Both the position numbers and the translations under genes were made by a program. The notes below the pieces were generated by a model, which saw only the letters and a program-made list of their open reading frames with translations, was not told the DNA's origin and did no database searches. Below are positions 10,108 to 21,100 of a DNA stretch of 64,000 nt, in pieces. Each line of letters begins with the position of its first letter. Position 1 is the first letter of the stretch. The DNA lies in NCBI GenBank assembly GCA_027532905.1, contig JAPZUA010000001.1, positions 1,582,368-1,646,367 on the forward strand. The letters run 5' to 3'. This stretch comes from Magnetospirillum sp. GTDB taxonomy: Bacteria; Pseudomonadota; Alphaproteobacteria; CACIAM-22H2.

Positions 10108-11505
10108 TTGTTCTCACTTGAACCGATTATGATTTCGGGCCGCGAGGTTCTGCCGGTCGTCGAAGGCGGCAAGGGCGTTTCGGTTTCGAACGGCGAAAGC
10201 TCCGGGGCGTGGGCGGCGGCGGGCGGGGTCGGCACGTTCTCGGGCGTCAATGCCGACCATCTCGACGAAAACGGCAATGTGGTGCGCCAGATCTATCGCG
10301 GCAAAACGCGGCGCGAGCGCCACGACGAGCTGATCGCCTACGCGGTCAAGGGCGCTTTGCACCAGGCGCGCGTGGCGCGCGAAATGTCGGGCGAGCAGGG
10401 CCGCGTCCACATGAATATCCTGTGGGAGATGGGCGGGGCCGAGCCGATTCTCGAAGCCGTCCTCGACCAGTCCAAGGGCCTGATCCACGGCGTTACGTGC
10501 GGGGCCGGCATGCCCTACAAGATCGCCGAGATCTGCGCCAAATACGGCGCCTACTATTATCCGATCGTGTCTTCGGCGCGCGCGTTCCGCGCTTTGTGGA
10601 AGCGCGCCTACCACAAATTCGCCGATCTCCTGGGCGGCGTGGTCTACGAAGATCCGTGGCTGGCCGGCGGCCACAACGGCCTGTCGAACGCCGAAGATCC
10701 GCTGAAACCCGAAGCGCCCTTGCCGCGCGTGATCGAACTGCGTCGGCAGATGCGCGAATTCGGCCTCGAGCGCACGCCGATCATCATGGCGGGCGGCGTG
10801 TGGCGTCTCGACGAATGGCAGGATTTCGTCGGCAATCCGGATGTGGGCCCGTGCGCGTTCCAGTTCGGCACGCGGCCGCTGCTCACCAAAGAAAGCCCGA
10901 TTTCCGACGCCTGGAAGCAGCGCCTGCTCACGCTCAAATCGGGCGACGTGCTGCTGCATCGCTTCTCGCCGACCGGCTTCTACTCGTCGGCCGTGCGCAA
11001 CCCGTTTTTGTCCGAGCTTGAAGAGCGTTCGGCCCGCCAGGTCGCCTACCAGATGCACCCGGTGGGCGAGCACGACCAGCCCTTTCCGGTGGGTGCTCGC
11101 GGGCGGCTCGTCTATCTCTCGGCGCAAGACCGTGCTTCGGCCGAGCGCTGGGTCAAAGCCGGTTTCACCGAGGCTTTGCGCACGCCCGAATTCACGCTGA
11201 TTTTCGTGACTCCGGCGCGCGCCGAAGAGATTCACCGCGACCAGGTCAATTGCATGGGCTGCCTTTCGGCCTGCGCCTTCTCGAACTGGCAGCAGAACGA
11301 CGCCGGCACCACCGGCAAAAAGGCCGATCCGCGCAGCTTCTGCATTCAGAAGACGCTGCAGGACATCAGCCACGGCGCCGACGTCGAAGCGCAGCTGATG
11401 TTTGCGGGCCACAACGCGTATCGCTTCGCGTCGGACCCCTACTACCGCAACGGCTTCATCCCGAGCGTGAAGCAGCTCGTCGAACGCATCGCGACGGGCC
11501 AGTAA
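10108..11505 (+). CDS. Nitronate monooxygenase/2-nitropropane dioxygenase-family flavoprotein with cysteine cluster
   Basis: A 465-residue TIM-barrel flavoprotein of the 2-nitropropane dioxygenase family. FMN-binding landmarks include the GVTCGAGMPYK loop near residue 130, IIMAGGVWR near 228 and CAFQFGTRPLL near 250. Its size exceeds typical short nitronate monooxygenases because of a C-terminal extension carrying four cysteines, C382, C385, C389 and C412, in a C-x2-C-x3-C-x22-C pattern that could bind an iron-sulfur cluster or zinc. The start is a TTG at 10108 with GGAAG seven bases upstream; the next in-frame ATG at 10129 has no ribosome site. Physiological substrate unknown. It is convergent with the RidA-like gene, 1 bp away. 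Confidence 0.82.
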   Translation: MFSLEPIMISGREVLPVVEGGKGVSVSNGESSGAWAAAGGVGTFSGVNADHLDENGNVVRQIYRGKTRRERHDELIAYAVKGALHQARVAREMSGEQGRVHMNILWEMGGAEPILEAVLDQSKGLIHGVTCGAGMPYKIAEICAKYGAYYYPIVSSARAFRALWKRAYHKFADLLGGVVYEDPWLAGGHNGLSNAEDPLKPEAPLPRVIELRRQMREFGLERTPIIMAGGVWRLDEWQDFVGNPDVGPCAFQFGTRPLLTKESPISDAWKQRLLTLKSGDVLLHRFSPTGFYSSAVRNPFLSELEERSARQVAYQMHPVGEHDQPFPVGARGRLVYLSAQDRASAERWVKAGFTEALRTPEFTLIFVTPARAEEIHRDQVNCMGCLSACAFSNWQQNDAGTTGKKADPRSFCIQKTLQDISHGADVEAQLMFAGHNAYRFASDPYYRNGFIPSVKQLVERIATGQ

Positions 11506-11506
11506 G

Positions 11507-11968
11507 CTAGCTTTTCACCGCGAAGATCGCTTCGATCTCGACCGTGATGCCGCGCGGCAGGCTGCCCATGCCGACGGCCGAACGCGCATGCCGTCCCGCT
11601 TCGCCGAAGACTTCAACGAACAGGTCCGAACAGCCATTGATCACTTCGGGCTGGTAGCCGAAGCCGGGTGCAGCGTTGACCATGCCGAGCAGCTTGACCA
11701 CGTAGTCGACCCGGTCGAGCGAGCCCAATGCCAGGCGTGCGGCCGCGAGCAGGCCCAGGCCCACAAGGCGCGCATCCTGCCTGGCTTCTTCGAGCGTCAC
11801 GCCCGCGCCGACGATGCCGGTGCGCAGGCTGCCGTCGGCCAGGCACGGTCCCTGGCCCGACAGATAGAGCGTGTTTGCATGCAGCCGAAACGGCAGGTAA
11901 TTGCCGCTGGGAGACTGCGGTTCGGACAATACGATGCCGCGTTCTTTGAGGCGCATTTCGGCCGACAT
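11507..11968 (-). CDS. RidA/YjgF-family protein
   Basis: A 153-residue RidA-superfamily protein of the Atu1953-like subgroup. Family members deaminate reactive enamine/imine intermediates or act as chorismate-mutase-fold trimers. The hallmark strands are visible (TLYLSGQGPC, LVGLGLLAAAR, RVDYVVKLLGMV), and the C-terminal GVGSLPRG-like segment reads VGMGSLPRGITVEIEAIF. Canonical RidA places its catalytic Arg in an R-x-(A/C)-V-x-V context; here the corresponding region reads PRGITVEIEA, with an Arg nearby but not in that exact motif, so the precise activity is open. The ATG at 11968 is chosen because the upstream extension is not family-like. Confidence 0.83.
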   Translation of the reverse strand: MSAEMRLKERGIVLSEPQSPSGNYLPFRLHANTLYLSGQGPCLADGSLRTGIVGAGVTLEEARQDARLVGLGLLAAARLALGSLDRVDYVVKLLGMVNAAPGFGYQPEVINGCSDLFVEVFGEAGRHARSAVGMGSLPRGITVEIEAIFAVKS

Positions 11969-12182
11969 TGGCGGGCTCCGCTGGGTTTGGGCGAGGACTG
12001 CGCGATCTTGGCGCGGAAATCGGCCCGTCGCCAAGCGGCTTTGCGGCAACGGTTTCGCATTTTGCAACGGGTTGAATGCAAAGGCGCGTTGGATTCTCGC
12101 GCGAAAAAGGCCTGCAGCGGTTGACGATTTGGCGCCATACCGCGACACTGGTCGGCGCGTATTGTCCCATCGAGGATGCAAA

Positions 12183-13040
12183 ATGAAAACGCAGTCGCGA
12201 CGCGAATTGCTGCAGCTCGTCGGTGCCTTTGCGGCGGCGGGCGGCGCATTTGCGTACGCAAAAAATGCGCATGCGCAAAACCAGGCCGCTTTCCAGATCG
12301 GCGTGGCGCCCAATGTCAGTGCGCGCATCATCCTCACCAACTACCGGCCGATGCGCGAATATCTGGCCGAGCGGCTCGCCCGCACGGTCGAGATCGCAAC
12401 CGCGACGGACCTGCGCGAATTCCAGCGCCGCACGCTCGAGGGCGCTTACGACCTCGTTTTCACGCCGGCCAATCTCGCCTTTGTCGCCGAGGAAGACGGC
12501 AAGCTCGAAGTACTCGGCGGCTTCGAGCCGCCGATCCCGGCCCTGTTCGTCACGCGCAAAGACGCGTCCGCCCCGACGCTCGAAGCGCTGCGCGGCAAGG
12601 CCTTGGCGCTCGCCAATCCGCAGTCGCTCGTCGCCATGTCGGCCAAAGCGACATTGGCGAATGCGGGCTTGCGGGCGGACGCGGACTATCGGCCGACCTG
12701 GGCGCGCAACGAAGACAGCCTCGCCCAGCTTCTGTCGGGCGGCGATACGCCGATGGCGGCGATGAGCATGGGCGAGTTCCGCAGTCTGCGCGACGAAATC
12801 CGCCAGACGCTCGAGTTCCGCGAATTCGCGCGCGTGCCGAATTTCATCGTCCTTGCCGGCAAGCCGATGGCACCGGCAGCGCTCGCCCAGCTGCGCGCCG
12901 TGCTGGGCGCTTTTGCCGAAACCGAACTCGGCCGCGAGTTCCAAAGCCTCACCGGCGTGCAGCGCATTCGCGCGGTACCGGACGCCGACCGTGCGGCCAT
13001 CGCCCCCGTTCTGGCCGAAACCCGCGCTGCTTTGCGCTGA
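12183..13040 (+). CDS. PhnD-like periplasmic binding protein
   Basis: A 285-residue exported solute-binding protein of the PhnD/SsuA/transferrin-like fold (phosphate/phosphonate type). A twin-arginine-like signal SRRELLQLVGAFAAAGG is followed by a cleavage site near residue 31. Mature features include the RPMREYLAERL helix and the YDLVFTPANLAFV strand typical of the family. No permease or ATPase for phosphonates is in the window. The gene ends 34 bp before a hybrid histidine kinase with a periplasmic loop, so it most likely delivers ligand information to that kinase. The ATG at 12183 has GAGG about 8 bases upstream. The upstream 214 bp is divergent from the RidA-like gene. Confidence 0.82.
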   Translation: MKTQSRRELLQLVGAFAAAGGAFAYAKNAHAQNQAAFQIGVAPNVSARIILTNYRPMREYLAERLARTVEIATATDLREFQRRTLEGAYDLVFTPANLAFVAEEDGKLEVLGGFEPPIPALFVTRKDASAPTLEALRGKALALANPQSLVAMSAKATLANAGLRADADYRPTWARNEDSLAQLLSGGDTPMAAMSMGEFRSLRDEIRQTLEFREFARVPNFIVLAGKPMAPAALAQLRAVLGAFAETELGREFQSLTGVQRIRAVPDADRAAIAPVLAETRAALR

Positions 13041-13074
13041 CGTTCCGCAACACCGTCCGAAAAGGGGTGTCGCC

Positions 13075-15030
<1,956 letters not shown>

Positions 15031-15160
15031 TAGCGGGGCTGAAAACGGCGCCTCGTTCGACAAAGTTTCGCTGGCATGTTCGGCGATGCGGATTAAAATA
15101 AATGATAGTATCTGAATCGTGGTCGCGACCCCGCGGTCCGCACACTCCTGTGTCGATGAC

Positions 15161-18100
15161 ATGAAGCTGGATCGTCGCACCTGTTCTGCCGGGAAGTCGC
15201 GCCGCCTGCAGCGGCGTCGAGCAGCTGCGCGCATGGGCTGGCCGCTCGCATTGGCGGTCGGCTTTTCGGTGCCGGGCCTGGCGCAGACCCTGCCGCAAGG
15301 CGGCAACGTGGTCGGCGGTGCCGGCACGATCACGCAGACCGCCCCCAACCAACTCACGATCAACCAGGCATCGCAGAATCTCGCCATCGATTGGCAGAGC
15401 TTTTCGATCGGCGCCAACAACATCGTGCGCTTCGTGCAGCCGAGCACCAGTGCGGTCGCCCTCAATCGCGTGCTGAACGGCGATCCGTCGCAGATCTACG
15501 GCCAGATCGAGGCCAACGGCCAAGTGGTGATCATGAGCCCGAACGGCATCGTGTTCGGGCCGAACAGCCGTATCGACGTGAACGCGCTGGTCGCCACCAC
15601 GGCCAATATCAGCACGCTCGATTTCATGGCCGGCAAGCTCTTGTTCGACCAGGCTTCGAGCGACGCGAATGCGCGCGTGGTCAACCAAGGCATCATCTCG
15701 GTTGCACAAGGCGGCTTTGCCGTGCTGGCGGCGGCCAACGTATCGAACCAGGGCCAGATCATCGCCAATGGCGGCACGGTGGTGCTCGGCGGCACCAAGA
15801 CGTTTGCCATCGATTTCCACGGCGACGGGCTTCTGAAATTTGCCGCGACCGGCGTGGTCGATCAGAAGCCCACGGGTGCCGACGCGCTCGTCGAAAACTC
15901 GGGCAGCATCGAAGCCAACGGGGGCCGCGTGCTGCTGACGGCGCGTGCCGCGCGCAGCGTGCTCGACAATGTCATCAACACGACGGGCATCGTCGTCGCC
16001 AGGACGGCCTCGCTCGTGAACGGCGAGATCGTCATCGACGGCGGCGACAGCGGCATCGTGCATGTGGCGGGCACGCTTGATGCCTCGGGTGCGGCGGCGG
16101 GCGAAAGCGGCGGTACCGTCAAGGTGCTCGGCGAAAAAGTCGGCCTGTTCGAAAATGCGCGCATCGACGCCTCGGGCACTGTCGGCGGCGGTACTGTGCT
16201 CGTCGGCGGCAACTACCAGGGCATGGGCCCCGAGGCCAACGCGCAATATCTCTACATGGATGCGCGCGCGGTCATCGATGCGAGCAGTGCGTCCGGCGAC
16301 GGCGGGCGCGTGATTCTGTGGTCGGATCTTGCCACGCGCAATGCAGGCCACATCAACGTGGCGGGTGCGCGCAACGGCGGCTTCATCGAAGTGTCGTCGA
16401 AGGGCTTCCTTGATTTCCGCGGCACGGTGAATTTGCGCGGGCTCACGGGCCGCGCGGGCGAATTGCTGCTCGATCCGACCGACATTACGATCTCGTCGTC
16501 TTCCAGCAGCGGCGACATGTCGGGCGTTTCGCCGTTCGTCGGCTCGAACGCGAGTTCCAATTTGGACGTCGCCGTTCTCAACGCTGCACTCGCTGGCGGC
16601 GACGTGACCGTGACCACGGCTTCGGCCGGCGCAGGCACGGGCAATATCGACGTTACCGCCACCATCGCGAACAGCGTCGCGGGCCGGACTCTGACCTTGC
16701 GCGCAGACGGCGCGATCACGGTCGGTACCGGCGGCTACATCAGCAGCGGTGGCTATCTTTTCAACGTTTCGCTGCGCGCGGCCGGGAACATCACTGTCGG
16801 CGGGACCGGGATTGTCACAAGCGGCGGCAACCTCACGACCGAAAGTGCCGGCGGTGGCGGCCAGGCCGGCGGCAATTTCGTAAGCACCGCAAACATCAAT
16901 GCGGGCACGGGCAACGTGACGCTGGCGCATGCCGGCACCATTTCCATCGACGCCGCGATCAACACCACCGGCCAATTGTCGATCAACGCCGGCGGCGCCA
17001 CGACCCAGACAGCTGCGATTACGGGTCCGGCCTCTCTGGTGATCGGCGGCACCGGCGCCGTGACGCTCGCCAACGCGGGCAACTCGTTTTCGAACATCAC
17101 GCTGAGCCGGACGGGTACTTCCGCCAATGTCAGCATCGTCAACGCGATCAGCGGCAATTTCCAGACCTCGACGCTCGGCTCCGGCACCTTCACCTACAGC
17201 AGCGCCACAGCTGGTTTCCTGCAAAGCGGCGGCATCACGCAGGATGCCAGCGGCGGTGCGGTGTCGATTTCCGGCGGCACCGGCACCGTCACGCTGAGCC
17301 AGGCCAACAGTTTCTCCGGTCCTGTGACCGTTACCGGCGATACGATCACGGTGTCGGCCGCGCAGACCGCAACGGGCACCGGCTCGCTGTCGCTGGCTGC
17401 AACGCGCAACGTTGCGATCAGCGCGAACCTGACCACGGCAGGCGGCGACATTTTGATCACGGGCAACGTGGCGTCCTGGGCGCCGGCCTACGAGACAAAC
17501 ACGCCCGTTTTCGGCACGGCGTCGGGGACTTTCGACGGCGTCCAGGTCAATGCGGGCGTGTCCATCAATGCCGGCGGCGGCGATATCGCCATTGCCGGCA
17601 AGGGCGGCGACACGGGCGCCAACCAGCACGGCGTCAGGATTTATGCCGCCGCCGCAACCCCGACGACGATTTCGACAACTGGCGCGGGCACGATCACGCT
17701 CTTTGGGCATGGCGGCCTTTCGTCCGGCGTTGCGGGCGGCGGCTTGGGCGGCTCGCATGGCGGGTTTCGCTTCGACGGCGATGCGACTGGTGTGGTCGAC
17801 GTTTCGACCGCGAACGGCAACATCAAGATGGTCGGCACGGGCGGCGGGACCGGCGTCTCGTCGGACAACAACGGCGGCGGCGTGTTTTTCCACACGAAAG
17901 TCCGCGCGACGGGGTCCGGCTCCATCGACATCGCGGGCACGCCCGGCGTCGGGGCGAGCGCGGGGCTTGCCGCCATCCTTTCGCAGACTGAAATTTCGAC
18001 GGTCTCCGGCAACATCGCGCTGACCGGGACGGGTGGTACAGCTTACGTCAACGACGCCGCTTTCGCCGGTTCCTCAAAGGGGCTTTGGCTTACCGGTGCG

Positions 18101-21100
18101 ACCGTCAAGACGACCGGCTCAGGCAACATCACGCTGCGCGGAATCGCGGGAACCGAGGGTCCTGGGATCCTCATTTCGAATGCCAGCGGGACGGTCACGC
18201 TCGGCGACGCGGCGATGACCGGCAATTTGACCATCCAAGCGAATTCACTGACCTACACCGGCGCCAACACGATCTTGCATCAGTCGGGCACCGGCACATT
18301 GACCTTCCGCACCGACACGGCGCCGACGAACCTCGTGTTCTACGGCTCCGGCGGGGGCCTACAGCTGACCTCGACCATCGTCAACGCGTTCGCCGGCAAT
18401 TTCGCCACGCTTGCGATCGGCGACGCGTCGCAGACAGGCACCATCACGACCGGGGCCGCCTTTACGGCAGCGAGCGGCCAGTCGCTGTCGCTCACGACCG
18501 GCGGAAATCTGACCGTCAACTACGCGCTGACGACTGCCGGGGCCGGCGCCATATCGCTCACATCCGCCAAGGGCATTGCACTGCTCGGAAACGTGACGAC
18601 GGCGGGCGGCGACATCGTGATGATGGGCGGCAATGTCGGGCCGTGGACCAGTCCCTTCACCAACCCGACGCCGACCTTCGGTGCGGCGACGGGCACTTTT
18701 GTCGGCGTTGCCATCGGCGCGGCGATTCAGGTGACGGCCGGCGCCAACGGCAATATCGCGATTGCCGGTCGCGGCGGCGACACGGGCGGCAGCCAATACG
18801 GAATCCAGATGTATTCCGGTGCGACCGTTTCGACCAGCGGGACGGGCGCGATCAACATGGTCGGCCGCGGCGGCGGGAACGGCGACGGCATGGCGATCGA
18901 CGGGGCCACGGTCTCTTCGACCGGCTCGGGGGCGATCCAAATGGTCGCGATCCCGGGCACGACCACCGGCGGCGGCTTCCTGTTTTCAGGCGCTGTGACG
19001 CTCGGCAACGCGGCTTATACCGGCAATCTGACGCTGCGCAGCGACGGGGCCATCGCCGGTACGGCGTCCGTGGCGCTTCCGCACCAAGCCGGGACGGGCA
19101 ATTTCACGGTTCGAACCCATACCGATGCGACCCCGATTTTCGCGGCAACCGCGGGTGCAGGGCTCGAGTTCGCGTCCGACCTTCTTTCGGCCGCTTCGTC
19201 CTATGGCGGGATCGTCGTCGGCTCCCCGACGCAATCCGGCACCATCACGATGGGCGCCCACACGCTCGCCAACCAGTTCACGGTGGTTGGCGGCACTGCG
19301 GCGATCTCGATCGCCGGTGCCGTCGCGTTGAGCACGCATACGCTGTCGCTCGAATCCGGCGGCACGGTCACGCAATCTGCCGCGATCACCGGCACCAACG
19401 GCAATCTGGCCCTGGGCGGTACCGGCAGCGGCGCTGTCACGCTCACGAACGGCGGCAACAGTTTCGGCATGCTGTCGCTGGCGCGGACCGGCAGCACCGG
19501 CAGCGTTGCCGTATCCACGACTGCAGCGTTGGACCTGGCGAGTTCGGCCATCGGCACGGGCACGCTCGCGGTAACGAGCGGTTCGGGAATTTCGCAGTCT
19601 GGCAGCCTCACGCAAAGCGCGGGCGGCGGCAGCGTGACATTCGACGGCGGTTCGGGCACGGTCGGCCTGTCGGCCGCGAATACGTTCACCGGCGATTTCG
19701 CCGCGACCGGATCGACCGTCGTCGTCAGCGCGGTGCAGACTTTGGCGCGCGTCGGGAGCCAGAATTTCGATCTGACAGGCACAAGCGGCAACGTTCTGAT
19801 CCAGGCAAACGTCGCGAAAACCAATACCGGCGGCGCCGCCATGTCCATCGCCGCGTTCGAAACGGCTTGGTTCGACAATGCCGGATTGTCGTCCAACGGC
19901 GGCGCCATAACGATCTGGGGCAACGCGCCAGGCGGCAGCAATTCCGCCGGCTCATCGGCGGGCACGGCGTGGGGCGTGCGAATCGACGGGGCTTCGGCCG
20001 TGGTTTCCGCCGGTGCGGGCGCGATCAGCATCGTCGGAAAAGGCTCGACCGACGCCGGCTCCGGGCAGCACGGGATCGCGATGATCAACGGCGGCTCGGT
20101 TCAAACGACGACGGGAGCCATTGCGATGCAAGGGCGGGGCGGCGACGGAACCGCGACCGGCCAGCTCGGCATCGTGCTGCAGAACAGCACAGTCCAATCC
20201 TCGTCCGGCACTGTGACGTTGACGGGCTGGGGCGGCGCCAACAGTTCTTCGGATGCCCACGGCATCTATGTCGATGCGGGCGGGTCGGTTGCATCCGCGA
20301 CCGGGAACGTGACGCTCAACGGCACGGCGCCGACTGCAACGGCCGTCTATCTCTTCGGCGGCAGCGTTTCGACCGGCGGCAGCGGCACGCTGACGCTGCA
20401 GGGCTCGGCCCTGTCGGGGACGGGCATCGAAGGCGGAACGGGTTCGACGATCACGGCCGGGACGGGCACTTTGACGCTGGTGTCCGACCGCGACGTGTCG
20501 ATCGCGAACACGTTGCTGACGACGGGCGGCGCGCTCGACGTCACCGCGACGGGCTCCATCAATCTCAGCAACGCCAGCAATTCGATCGGCGGGAATACGA
20601 CCATCAACGCCACGGGATCGACTAGCAACGTCAATTTCCGTAACACAGCGGCGAACCAAAATCTCAACGTTTCATCGACTGGGTATCTCGACCTTTACGA
20701 TCTGAGCGTGACCGGGGACTTGACGGCATCGGCCGTCGGCGCTCTCACCGTCAACACGTCGTTCGCCATGGCCGCGGGCAGGCAGGTCGCGCTGACCGCG
20801 ACAGGCGTCATGAGCACCATCGAGATTTCCGGCAACGTCACGCTGTCGAACGGCAATTTCAGCGCAATTTCGGACCGTGGTATTGCCGTAACCGCGAATA
20901 TCGCGACGAATGGCGGCGACATCGTGATGTACGGCCATGCGCCGGGCGGCGACGTGAATGTCGGGACGGCGACCGGCGGTTTCCACGGCGTACGCATCGA
21001 CGGCGCCATCACCGTCGATGCCGGCGGCGGCAATATCGACATTCGCGGCCGTGGCGGCAATTCGGGTTCGTTCCACGGCGTGACGATCCGCAACGGCGCG

